This document shows, in pieces, positions 8,518 through 15,289 of a stretch of DNA of 47,503 nucleotides. The stretch spans positions 1-47,503 of the forward strand of contig CANGDT010000010.1 in the NCBI GenBank assembly GCA_947452755.1. The letters run 5' to 3'. How positions within the stretch are numbered: the stretch's first letter is position 1; each line of letters starts with the position of its first letter. The stretch comes from Actinomycetota bacterium. Lineage in GTDB: Bacteria; Actinomycetota; Actinomycetes; S36-B12; UBA5976. The notes under the pieces were generated by a model, which was given only the letters and a program-made list of their open reading frames with translations, was not told the origin of the DNA and ran no database searches. A program made the position numbers and the translations under genes.

Positions 8518-10215
8518 ATGAGTGAACTATCACAACTAGGTGATCGCTATGACCTCGGTGAGGTCATCGGTCGTGGTGGAATGGCTGAAGTCTATGAAGG
8601 CTCAGACCGTCGCCTCAATCGCCGCGTCGCCATCAAAATGTTGCGGCCTGATCTTGCGCGTGACCCCATGTTCCAAGAGCGATTCCGCCGTGAAGCACAA
8701 TCAGCTGCAGGCCTGAATCATCCGAACATCGTGGCTATCTATGACACTGGTGAAGATATCTTTGGTGAACCAGGACACGAGACACACGTTCCTTACATCG
8801 TGATGGAATACGTCGACGGTGTGACTTTGCGTCAAATGGTAATCAATGGCCCTCGAATTTTGCCAGAACGTAGCCTGGAAATTACTGCCGGTGTACTCGC
8901 AGCTCTTGACTATGCACACCGTCATGGAATTGTGCACCGCGACATCAAGCCTGCCAACGTCATGATCAATGCACATGGCGATGCAAAGGTCATGGACTTT
9001 GGAATTGCACGAGCAATGAGCGATGCGGCAACCGCAGTAACAGTGACAAGCGCTGTCATGGGCACTGCACAGTACCTTTCACCTGAACAAGCTCGAGGCG
9101 AATCCGTCGACGCGCGAAGTGATATTTATTCAACAGGTTGCGTACTGTACGAATTGTTGACAGGTCGTCCGCCATTTAATGCGGAATCGCCAGTTGCCAT
9201 TGCCTACCAACACGTTAACGAGCCACCACAGGCACCATCATCAATCGATCCGTCTATTCCTTCGACACTCGACGCAATCGTTTTGCACTCGCTTGAAAAG
9301 CAGCCCAGCAACCGTTACCAAAGCGCTGCCGAAATGCGCGCAGATGTTGAACGCGCAATCGCCGGAATGCCAATCATGGCAAACACTGTTGCGCTCACAC
9401 CAGCTGGCTATGCGGATACTCAGGCGATGCCCATCATTAACGAGGTGGCGGAAGTTTCCGAGGGTCGCAAAAAGCGCGGCATTGGCAAATGGATTGCGAC
9501 CACAGTTGCCGTAGCACTAGCCGTAGGCGCAATGTTTTTCCTAGGAAACAAAATTTTTGGAAACAACATACCGACAGTCACTATTCCAAACCTCAGTGGC
9601 AAAACAGTTGGCGAAGCTGAAACAGTTCTCACAGACGCAGGTCTGGTCCTTGGAACGCAAACACCACAAAACGACAACAACACACCCAAAGGCGAAATCA
9701 TCACGCAAGACCCAGCCTCCGGGGAAACCATCGCGCAAGGTTCAAAAATCAACATCACTGTGTCCAATGGAAAATTGCAAACAGCAGTTCCCGATTTGAT
9801 TGACCTTGCCACCCAAGACGATGCGCGCGCTGCCCTCATCGCAGTCCAATTGACCCTGGGCAAAGTGACCTCCAAAGACAGCGATAAGCCAGAAGGTAGC
9901 GTCATCGAACAATCAGTCGTACCAAACACACAAGCTGACGTAGGTTCCGCAATTGACATTGTTGTATCAAGCGGAAAAATTGCTATCCCTAACGAAGTCA
10001 ACAAAACTCAGGTTCAGGCCATGAATGATCTGGTCAACCTGGGCTTCCAAGTCCAAGTGCTACAACAAGAAGCAGTCGGCCAAGTCCCAGGAACTGTACT
10101 GGCACAAACACCGGTCGGCGGAACCATGGCACTCAAGGGCACCACTGTCACACTGGTCATCGCAAAGGCGGCAAGCGTCGCGCCTTCAACATCACCATCA
10201 ACGACAACACCATAA
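8518..10215 (+). CDS. pknB: PknB: PASTA-domain Ser/Thr protein kinase
   Basis: 565 residues. The kinase domain has the glycine loop GRGGMAEVY, ATP lysine K40 (VAIK), HRDIKPAN with catalytic D142, MDFGIA and an activation loop TVTSAVMGTAQYLSPEQA with PknB-like threonines. A juxtamembrane segment leads to one TM (about 324-342), then three extracellular PASTA repeats (about 350-548) and a Ser/Thr-Pro tail. PASTA domains bind muropeptides or lipid II. PknB phosphorylates FhaA, CwlM, MurJ-associated domains and its own operon products in mycobacteria. Mycobacterial PknB has four PASTA repeats (recalled); here I count three. Ribosome binding site AGGAGA lies before the ATG. The PASTA-coding end is strongly A/C-rich on the coding strand, unlike the kinase part. 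Confidence 0.96.
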   Translation: MSELSQLGDRYDLGEVIGRGGMAEVYEGSDRRLNRRVAIKMLRPDLARDPMFQERFRREAQSAAGLNHPNIVAIYDTGEDIFGEPGHETHVPYIVMEYVDGVTLRQMVINGPRILPERSLEITAGVLAALDYAHRHGIVHRDIKPANVMINAHGDAKVMDFGIARAMSDAATAVTVTSAVMGTAQYLSPEQARGESVDARSDIYSTGCVLYELLTGRPPFNAESPVAIAYQHVNEPPQAPSSIDPSIPSTLDAIVLHSLEKQPSNRYQSAAEMRADVERAIAGMPIMANTVALTPAGYADTQAMPIINEVAEVSEGRKKRGIGKWIATTVAVALAVGAMFFLGNKIFGNNIPTVTIPNLSGKTVGEAETVLTDAGLVLGTQTPQNDNNTPKGEIITQDPASGETIAQGSKINITVSNGKLQTAVPDLIDLATQDDARAALIAVQLTLGKVTSKDSDKPEGSVIEQSVVPNTQADVGSAIDIVVSSGKIAIPNEVNKTQVQAMNDLVNLGFQVQVLQQEAVGQVPGTVLAQTPVGGTMALKGTTVTLVIAKAASVAPSTSPSTTTP

Positions 10216-10225
10216 ATAGTTAACA

Positions 10226-10270
10226 AACACTGTGGCCGAACCGTACCCAAAACGGTTCGGCCACAGTGTT
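10226..10270. terminator. 19-bp perfect hairpin between pknB and trpG
   Basis: The arm AACACTGTGGCCGAACCGT (10226-10244) is perfectly complementary to 10252-10270 across a 7-nt loop. It lies 11 bp after the pknB stop and ends 14 bp before the trpG ATG. No clear T run follows, so it may be a strong structural terminator or attenuator, or a bound dyad. The trpG promoter would have to overlap it, or trpG transcription would have to read through it. Confidence 0.7.
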
Positions 10271-10283
10271 CTAGACTGAACAA

Positions 10284-10910
10284 ATGACCAGAATCCTAGT
10301 TGTCGATAACTACGACAGCTTCGTGTTCAACATCGTTCAATACCTTGCACAACTCGGGGCAAAAGTCGATGTTGTGCGCAACGACGAAGTCACCCTGGAA
10401 ATGGCACGCGAATACGACGGAGTACTACTCAGCCCCGGCCCAGGAACTCCAGCCGAAGCAGGCATGTGCATCCCCATCGTTAAAGAACTCGGCGGCCAAA
10501 TCCCAATCTTCGGAGTATGCCTCGGCCATCAAGCAATCGCAGAAGCATTCGGAGCAACCGTGTCCCGCGCAGACGAACTCGTCCACGGGAAAACATCACT
10601 GGTCTACCACGAACACCAAGGCGTACTCAAAGCACAACCCTCACCATTCACCGCAACGCGCTACCACTCACTAGCCGTAGAACGCGACACAGTACCCGAC
10701 GAACTAGAAATCACCGGAGCAACTGAAAACGGTGTCATCATGGCAATCCGACACAAAACAAAAGACATCGAAGGCGTGCAATTCCACCCAGAATCAGTAC
10801 TCACCGAAGGCGGGCACAAAATGCTCGCCGAATGGTTAGTGCGCTGTGGAGATTTATCCGCGCCAGAAAAAGCAATCGGACTAGACCCCATCATCGGAAA
10901 ACGCAACTAA
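10284..10910 (+). CDS. trpG: TrpG/PabA: glutamine amidotransferase subunit of anthranilate/aminodeoxychorismate synthase
   Basis: 208 residues, a class I amidotransferase domain with a complete triad: C79 (GVCLGHQ), H168 and E170 (VQFHPESV), plus LLSPGPGTP for the oxyanion region. It releases ammonia from glutamine for chorismate amination to anthranilate (tryptophan) or aminodeoxychorismate (folate); one such subunit often serves both. The position next to pknB matches trpG/pabA in mycobacteria. Codon choice is unusual: nearly all third positions are A or C, unlike fhaA-rodA. Hairpins or repeats lie on both sides. In M. tuberculosis trpG points the other way relative to pknB (recalled). Confidence 0.93.
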   Translation: MTRILVVDNYDSFVFNIVQYLAQLGAKVDVVRNDEVTLEMAREYDGVLLSPGPGTPAEAGMCIPIVKELGGQIPIFGVCLGHQAIAEAFGATVSRADELVHGKTSLVYHEHQGVLKAQPSPFTATRYHSLAVERDTVPDELEITGATENGVIMAIRHKTKDIEGVQFHPESVLTEGGHKMLAEWLVRCGDLSAPEKAIGLDPIIGKRN

Positions 10911-10933
10911 CACAGCCACCCACTTACCCATTC

Positions 10934-11057
10934 GGGTTCAACCAACTAGTTGCTCAACACCCCTGCAGTATTCATTGGGTCGGGTTCAATCAACTAGTTA
11001 CTCAAAACCCCTGCAGTATTCATTGGGTCGGGTTCAATCAACTAGTTGATTGAACCC
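10934..11057. repeat. 48-bp tandem repeat, about 2.6 copies, ending in a palindrome
   Basis: Units start at 10934, 10982 and 11030 (period exactly 48), each opening with GGGTTCAA(T/C)CAACTAGTT. The first two also share CCCCTGCAGTATTCATTGGGTC; the third is truncated. Copies differ at a few positions, for example TGCTCAACAC versus TACTCAAAAC. The period is a multiple of three, so the plus-strand shadow ORF shows a 16-residue repeat, but there is no sign it is a gene. The last unit overlaps the stop codon of the DUF881 gene. Confidence 0.95.
11030..11057. terminator. 28-bp perfect palindrome at the 3' end of the DUF881 gene
   Basis: Bases 11030-11057 are perfectly self-complementary with no spacer (14-bp arms centred on ACTAGT). 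It includes the last codons and stop of the minus-strand DUF881 gene and lies between two convergent genes. It may act as a bidirectional terminator, although no T run follows and a spacerless palindrome also fits a protein-binding site. Confidence 0.6.
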
Positions 11058-11746
11058 TCCCATGCCGGCACGGTGGTTGAATTAAGAATTGACTCTTTCC
11101 ACCCAAGACCAAGACGATCAACATATTCTTTATAAACCTGAACACCCGGCTCACTATTTACGGCCGTCTGCAAATCAGTCACATTACCCACGCCAATAAT
11201 TTTGAACGGTGGGCTATACACACGACCCTGCAGAAGCAAAGTATTGCCAACACATCGAATCGCTGACGTAGTAATCAGACGTTGATCCATCACCTGAATT
11301 GCCGTAGCACCACCACGCCACATTGCATTGACAACTGCCTGGACATCCTGCTGATGGACCACAACATCATCGGGTGCAACACCGTCAGGGAGCGGCTGAC
11401 CAGCTGTGTGCGGTGCATCGTTAAGAACAACTTGCAAAGCACTACCCGTGACAGGCGTAAGCCCAGCTTGGTTTTCTAAAACAGTAAGTTTTGCCGAAAG
11501 AGCCGGTTCGATTTTCGTGGCAGATAATTCGTTAACTTTGATTTGCAGCGTGTTGGTTTTCGCCTGTAATTGGGCCACGTGGGTCGCTCGACCAAGAACC
11601 AAACTGCGCAAATCATCAACTCCACCGTTGCGAAGGTTCGTGCCCGCAGCAGTGATTCCGCTGGCAACAAAAAGTAGCCCAGCAAGCCCAGCAACCACAC
11701 CCGTAACAATTTGGCGTGAAGTCACGCCATGACGTCTCTTAACCAT
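11042..11746 (-). CDS. DUF881 family membrane-anchored protein
   Basis: 234 residues. A basic N terminus and one membrane segment (IVTGVVAGLAGLLFVASGITA, about 13-33), then a coiled-coil-like stretch (ATHVAQLQAKTNTLQIKVNEL) and the DUF881 domain (about 95-234) with LNDAPH, PDDVVVHQQDVQAVVNAMWRGGA and GNTLLLQGRVYSPPF. The family is found by crgA, trpG and pknB in actinobacteria and by division genes in Firmicutes; the biochemical role is unknown. Two DnaA-box sequences lie just upstream of the start. The final codons lie inside the palindrome. Confidence 0.9.
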   Translation of the reverse strand: MVKRRHGVTSRQIVTGVVAGLAGLLFVASGITAAGTNLRNGGVDDLRSLVLGRATHVAQLQAKTNTLQIKVNELSATKIEPALSAKLTVLENQAGLTPVTGSALQVVLNDAPHTAGQPLPDGVAPDDVVVHQQDVQAVVNAMWRGGATAIQVMDQRLITTSAIRCVGNTLLLQGRVYSPPFKIIGVGNVTDLQTAVNSEPGVQVYKEYVDRLGLGWKESILNSTTVPAWEGSIN

Positions 11747-11749
11747 GAG

Positions 11750-11770
11750 TTATCCACATAGTTATCCACC
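11750..11770 (+). promoter_or_regulatory. Two DnaA boxes upstream of the DUF881 gene
   Basis: TTATCCACA (11750-11758, perfect consensus) and TTATCCACC (11762-11770, one mismatch) are in tandem 12 bp apart, beginning 3 bp upstream of the DUF881 start codon and about 29 kb from oriC. In this position bound DnaA would cover the gene's promoter or leader. Confidence 0.6.
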
Positions 11771-11805
11771 GCTGTGGGCAAATTACAACCATGTGATTTA
11801 AATTC

Positions 11806-12072
11806 TTAGCGCCAGCGCGTAGCTAGGGCAAAACCCACACCGATAAAGCCGAATCCGACTGCCACGTTTTGCAAATTTGAAAGGTCCTTCATTACTGGCA
11901 CGCTCGATCCAGCCAAATAGAACACCACAATCCACAGGAGTCCCAGGATGAACAATGTCACCATTGTCGGAACCAACCAGCCTGGGTTTCCGAACTTCAC
12001 TGCTGCCGGAACCGGTCCAGCTGGAGGTGTGTAAACCGGCTTTGATGATTTGCGAATCTTTGACTTAGGCAT
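11806..12072 (-). CDS. crgA: CrgA: small septal membrane protein
   Basis: 88 residues with a basic Pro-rich cytoplasmic N terminus (MPKSKIRKSSKPVYTPPAG) and two membrane segments (WLVPTMVTLFILGLLWIVVFYL and VGFGFIGVGFALATRW). Length, topology and the SKxRK start are typical of CrgA, which helps assemble and inhibit the actinobacterial divisome through FtsZ, FtsQ and PBP contacts. Its position beside DUF881, trpG and pknB matches other actinobacteria. Confidence 0.95.
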   Translation of the reverse strand: MPKSKIRKSSKPVYTPPAGPVPAAVKFGNPGWLVPTMVTLFILGLLWIVVFYLAGSSVPVMKDLSNLQNVAVGFGFIGVGFALATRWR

Positions 12073-12149
12073 GTCCCCACTTTACCTTTCGATTGTCGAA
12101 AATATTCACCCGTTCGGACTTCCCCTCGGAATGTTAGCTCCTCGGAATT

Positions 12150-12962
12150 TTAGCCCCCGAAGTAGTGCAGAATTTGGGAGTTTCGCGCCACAACTGCCAT
12201 GACTAGAACTGCGGTTACACCAATCAGGACAATGTATTGCTCCGCAGAACGTTTGAGATTGGGACTGCGTGAATAAGCCCAAGCGATGATTGCACCAACT
12301 GCCGCGCCACCAAAGTGTCCTCGCCAATCAACTCCTGAGGCCATGAATCCGATGATGACATTCACTACAAGTAGGGCAACAATTTGCGACATGTCATGTC
12401 CGCGTCGGCGTCCAAAGACCAGCGTGGCGGTCATCAGTCCAAAAATTGCTCCGCTTGCGCCAATCGACAGAGTGCGGATGTCGGAAAAATAGTATGACGC
12501 AACCGATCCACCAAGTGCGGCAAGCAGATACAGCGCTAAAAATCGCCCCTTACCCAAAACGAATTCAAGGCTTGGACCAAGTTGAAACAACAACAACATG
12601 TTGAAACCAATATGCAAGAGATTGGCATGAAGAAAAGCGGACGTCAACAGTCGATACCACTCGCCTTGTGCGATACCGATTGGCCACATTCCAAAGTTAC
12701 TTTGCAGCGATGATGCCTGGTGGAAAATAACTCCATAAAGAAACAATGCGACATTGATTCCAATAATCGAATTTGTAATTTGTGGCTTTTGATCTGCCAC
12801 ATTAATGATTCGACCTGGGCCCTGACGTGCATCAGCAACGCAAGCTGGACAGTGAAATCCAACTGAGGCACTAATCATGCAGTCAGGGCATATCGTTGTT
12901 CCGCAGCGCGCGCACTGAATGTGACTTTCACGCGTGGGATGGCGATAACAGGTCGAGGACAT
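12150..12962 (-). CDS. Rhomboid intramembrane serine protease with N-terminal zinc ribbon
   Basis: 270 residues. The first 41 residues hold a B-box-like zinc-binding set: C5, H8, C17, C20, C25, C28, H37, C38, C41. Six or seven membrane segments follow, with rhomboid catalytic Ser170 (GASGAIFG) and His216 (RGHFGGAAVG), plus the HANLLHIGFNM helix. Rhomboids cleave membrane helices; the target here is unknown. The ATG overlaps the stop of the upstream cyclophilin gene by one base (TAATG), so the two are translated as a pair. Confidence 0.93.
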   Translation of the reverse strand: MSSTCYRHPTRESHIQCARCGTTICPDCMISASVGFHCPACVADARQGPGRIINVADQKPQITNSIIGINVALFLYGVIFHQASSLQSNFGMWPIGIAQGEWYRLLTSAFLHANLLHIGFNMLLLFQLGPSLEFVLGKGRFLALYLLAALGGSVASYYFSDIRTLSIGASGAIFGLMTATLVFGRRRGHDMSQIVALLVVNVIIGFMASGVDWRGHFGGAAVGAIIAWAYSRSPNLKRSAEQYIVLIGVTAVLVMAVVARNSQILHYFGG

Positions 12963-13480
12963 TAGTCGCGAGAAACCGAAACGCTATTGATAACAACGTC
13001 GTTGACTGGACGATCTTGACCACCAGTTGGAACGCTTGCAATTGCATTCACAACGTCGCGGCTTTCCTGGTCAGCAACCTCACCAAAGATGGTGTGCTTG
13101 AAGTTCAACCATGTTGTGGGTGCAACAGTGATGAAGAACTGTGAGCCATTTGTGTTAGGACCAGAGTTTGCCATTGCAAGTAGGTAAGGGCGATCAAACG
13201 TAAGTTCTGGATGTGGTTCGTCAGCAAAGCTGAACCCTGGACCACCTGTGCCACGACCGAGTGGGTCGCCACCTTGAATCATGAACCCAGGAATAATGCG
13301 GTGGAAGATTGTTCCGTCGTACAACGGTGCAGTGACTGCAGCGCGCGTATTTGGATCAGTCCATTCCAGTGTTCCTTCGGCAAGGCCAAGGATTGTGCGG
13401 GCGGTTTTTGGTGCTTGATCAGCAAAAATGTTGATGTGCACGTCGCCATGATTTGTATGAAGTGTCATTAATGTTCCCAT
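12962..13480 (-). CDS. ppiA: Cyclophilin-type peptidyl-prolyl cis-trans isomerase
   Basis: 172 residues, one cyclophilin domain with TIFHRIIPGFMIQGGDPLG, FADEPHPELTFDRPYLLAMANSG and GSQFFITVAPTTWLNFKHTIFGEV. The catalytic arginine lies in FHRIIPGF. Cytoplasmic: no signal peptide. It catalyses proline isomerisation in folding proteins. The start may be the track ATG at 13480 or M5 at 13468 (MTLHTNHGD); neither has a strong ribosome binding site. Synteny with crgA and pknB matches mycobacterial ppiA. First gene of ppiA-rhomboid. Confidence 0.95.
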   Translation of the reverse strand: MGTLMTLHTNHGDVHINIFADQAPKTARTILGLAEGTLEWTDPNTRAAVTAPLYDGTIFHRIIPGFMIQGGDPLGRGTGGPGFSFADEPHPELTFDRPYLLAMANSGPNTNGSQFFITVAPTTWLNFKHTIFGEVADQESRDVVNAIASVPTGGQDRPVNDVVINSVSVSRD

Positions 13481-13540
13481 GCGCTAATTCTCGCATAAGT
13501 CCAAGTCTTCGCTTGTCGTAATGGTCGGTCCTCACAAAAT

Positions 13541-13581
13541 AAGACGAGCCCCACATGCGTGAAGCATGCGGGGCTCGTCTT
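13541..13581 (-). terminator. Terminator of the rpsF-ssb-rpsR-rplI operon
   Basis: An 18-bp stem with one A/C mismatch (AAGACGAGCCCC on the outside) and a 5-nt loop lies 13 bp after the rplI stop. On the minus strand it is followed by TTATTTTG. It separates the ribosomal operon from ppiA. Confidence 0.85.
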
Positions 13582-13593
13582 AAAGAGAAGTAT

Positions 13594-14034
13594 TTACTTC
13601 TTGCCGCGAACGTCAAGGACTACTTCAGCAACAACTTCTGGATGCAAACGCACATTGATTGTGTGCTTGCCAGCAGTCTTAATTGGTGCTGAAACAGTGA
13701 TCTTTCGCTTGTCAACATCTACAGTGCGGATTGCTTCAGCAATGTCGCTTACTGTGATTGAGCCGAACAAACGACCTTCGCTGCCTGCACGTGCACTGAG
13801 AACAACTGGACCAGATTCAAGGGTTGCCTTGATTTCAAGTGCGTGCTCACGGTCACGAACTTCACGCTTTGAACGTGCGCGCTTGATCTGAATGACCTGC
13901 TTTTCGCCGCCCTTGGTCCATGCTGTTGCAAGGCCCTGAGGTACGAGATAGTTACGGCCAAAGCCGTCCTTCACGTCTACAACATCGCCTGGCGCACCAA
14001 GGCCATTAACTTCTTGAGTCAAAATGAGCTTCAT
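13594..14034 (-). CDS. rplI: 50S ribosomal protein L9
   Basis: 146 residues, normal length. The N-terminal domain [36 protein letters not shown] contains the L9 signature, followed by the long connecting helix ([20 protein letters not shown]) and the C-terminal RNA-binding domain ([16 protein letters not shown]). Last gene of the rpsF operon, 13 bp after rpsR, with a GGAGG-type site before its ATG. Confidence 0.98.
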   Translation of the reverse strand: MKLILTQEVNGLGAPGDVVDVKDGFGRNYLVPQGLATAWTKGGEKQVIQIKRARSKREVRDREHALEIKATLESGPVVLSARAGSEGRLFGSITVSDIAEAIRTVDVDKRKITVSAPIKTAGKHTINVRLHPEVVAEVVLDVRGKK

Positions 14035-14047
14035 TAGTCATGCCTCC

Positions 14048-14284
14048 TTATCGCGCTGTTGATGTGTAAGGCAGCAATGCGATTTCGCGAGCGTTCTTGA
14101 CTGCTGTTGCGATGTCGCGCTGATGCTGTGTGCAGTTACCGGTCACACGACGAGCACGGATCTTCCCGCGATCAGAGATGTGCTTACGGAGAAGAGCAAC
14201 GTCTTTGTAATCAATTGACGTTACTTCTTCACGGCAGAAGGAACATGCCTTCGGCTTGAATTTCTTAATTGGTGGCTTTGCCAT
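14048..14284 (-). CDS. rpsR: 30S ribosomal protein S18 (zinc-ribbon type)
   Basis: 78 residues: [64 protein letters not shown]14, C17, C51 and H54 indicate the zinc-binding (C+) form; actinobacteria often carry a zinc-free paralogue elsewhere. S18 pairs with S6 in the 30S platform and the S6:S18 pair can autoregulate this operon in many bacteria. Confidence 0.98.
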   Translation of the reverse strand: MAKPPIKKFKPKACSFCREEVTSIDYKDVALLRKHISDRGKIRARRVTGNCTQHQRDIATAVKNAREIALLPYTSTAR

Positions 14285-14371
14285 TGTGGTGCTCCCTTTA
14301 GAGCCCGGTATTACCCGGAATGGTTGTCAACAATTCGTTTAACCAAACTGTTGGACGGTTGGATGAATGAT

Positions 14372-14833
14372 TTAGAACGGAGGCTCGTCGCCACCGGATA
14401 CAGGTGCGGCCCATGGATCATCAGAAGGAGCACTGCTGCCCCCACCACTGAAACCACTATCGCCGCGTGCTACGCGTGAAACCTTGGCGGTTGCGTTCTT
14501 CAATGCTGGACCAACGTCATCGACGTCCATCTCAACAACCGTACGCTTTTCGCCTTCTTTGGTTTCGTATGAACGCTGCTTCAAACGGCCGGTAACGATT
14601 ACGCGAGTTCCCTTTGTAAGAGATTCGGCAACGTTCTCGGCGTATTGACGCCACACACTGCAACGCAAGAACAGGGTGTCCCCGTCCTTCCATTCGTTTG
14701 AGTTGCGATCAAGGACACGTGTAGTCGAAGCAACAGTAAATGATGCGACAGCTTGCCCATTAGGTGTGAACCGAAGTTCAGGGTCACCTGTGAGGTTGCC
14801 AACGACAGTTACTACGACGTCACCTTGTGCCAT
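14372..14833 (-). CDS. ssb: Single-stranded DNA-binding protein SSB
   Basis: 153 residues. OB-fold at 1-110 ([67 protein letters not shown]), then a short Gly/Ser-rich linker and the acidic interaction tip GGDEPPF. It coats single-stranded DNA and recruits replication and repair proteins through the tip. The linker is short compared with most actinobacterial SSBs, fitting a streamlined genome. Lies 9 bp downstream of rpsF. Confidence 0.97.
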   Translation of the reverse strand: MAQGDVVVTVVGNLTGDPELRFTPNGQAVASFTVASTTRVLDRNSNEWKDGDTLFLRCSVWRQYAENVAESLTKGTRVIVTGRLKQRSYETKEGEKRTVVEMDVDDVGPALKNATAKVSRVARGDSGFSGGGSSAPSDDPWAAPVSGGDEPPF

Positions 14834-14842
14834 TGCGAACTC

Positions 14843-15133
14843 CTACTTCTTATCGAGTCGCATGACCTTGGTACGAAGTACCGATTCATTAAGACTCAAT
14901 TGACGATCTAACTCGGCAACTGCTGCTGGTGAGCAATTGACGTCAAGCAGGGCGTAGATTCCGTCGCCCTTCTTGTCGATTTCATATGCCAAACGGCGAC
15001 GACCCCAGATATCGACTTTGCCCACTGTTCCGCCTTCATTCTTAACAACGTTCAAAAACGTGTCGAGTGAAGGAGCAACCGTGCGCTCTTCGAGCTCAGG
15101 ATCAAGGATTACGACCACTTCGTAGTGACGCAT
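14843..15133 (-). CDS. rpsF: 30S ribosomal protein S6
   Basis: 96 residues from the ATG at 15133 ([19 protein letters not shown]). I reject the track's GTG start at 15145: that GTG is part of the ribosome binding site itself (AGGAGGTG), which sits properly for 15133. Core motifs are [19 protein letters not shown] and [13 protein letters not shown]. First gene of rpsF-ssb-rpsR-rplI, with a hairpin-bearing leader. Confidence 0.97.
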   Translation of the reverse strand: MRHYEVVVILDPELEERTVAPSLDTFLNVVKNEGGTVGKVDIWGRRRLAYEIDKKGDGIYALLDVNCSPAAVAELDRQLSLNESVLRTKVMRLDKK

Positions 15134-15164
15134 ACTGATACCCACCTCCTATGGACTAATCGGC

Positions 15165-15179
15165 CACGGTCTTTCCGTG
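15165..15179 (-). promoter_or_regulatory. Leader hairpin upstream of rpsF (possible S6:S18 autoregulatory element)
   Basis: On the minus strand CACGG-AAAGA-CCGTG forms a 5-bp stem followed by GCCG, then the AGGAGGTG site about 20 nt later. A second dyad (GAGGG / CCCTC, 15184-15201) lies next to the predicted transcription start. S6:S18 leaders in other bacteria use a CCG-containing hairpin; assignment to that family is inference. Confidence 0.35.
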
Positions 15180-15201
15180 ACAGGAGGGATCAAGAACCCT
15201 C

Positions 15202-15230
15202 AGTCTAAAGGAGATTCAGTCACTTGCGAA
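15202..15230 (-). promoter_or_regulatory. Candidate promoter of the rpsF operon
   Basis: On the minus strand TTCGCA (15225-15230), an exact 17-bp spacer and TAGACT (15202-15207), each 4/6 to the sigma-70 hexamers. It would start transcription about 60 nt before the rpsF ATG. Confidence 0.45.
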
Positions 15231-15235
15231 ATCGC

Positions 15236-15244
15236 TTATCCACA
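15236..15244 (+). promoter_or_regulatory. Perfect DnaA box between rpsF-ssb operon and nfo
   Basis: TTATCCACA at 15236-15244, immediately upstream of the candidate rpsF -35 and 45 bp before the nfo start. A DnaA-bound site here could couple SSB and S6 expression, or nfo, to initiation potential. Confidence 0.55.
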
Positions 15245-15289
15245 GCGATGGGTCCTTAGTCCGGCGAACTGGGCGATAGCCTTAACCCC

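Noticed and set aside
9420-10004. Minus-strand ORF of 194 aa across pknB
   Set aside because: It is a shadow of the biased pknB PASTA-coding sequence, with no recognisable domain.
10832-11053. Plus-strand ORF of 73 aa with a 16-residue repeat (GFNQLV...CSIHWV)
   Set aside because: It is a by-product of the 48-bp tandem repeat being a multiple of three, overlaps trpG in another frame and has no ribosome binding site.
15134-15145. GTG start for rpsF at 15145
   Set aside because: The GTG is within the AGGAGGTG ribosome binding site of the ATG at 15133.
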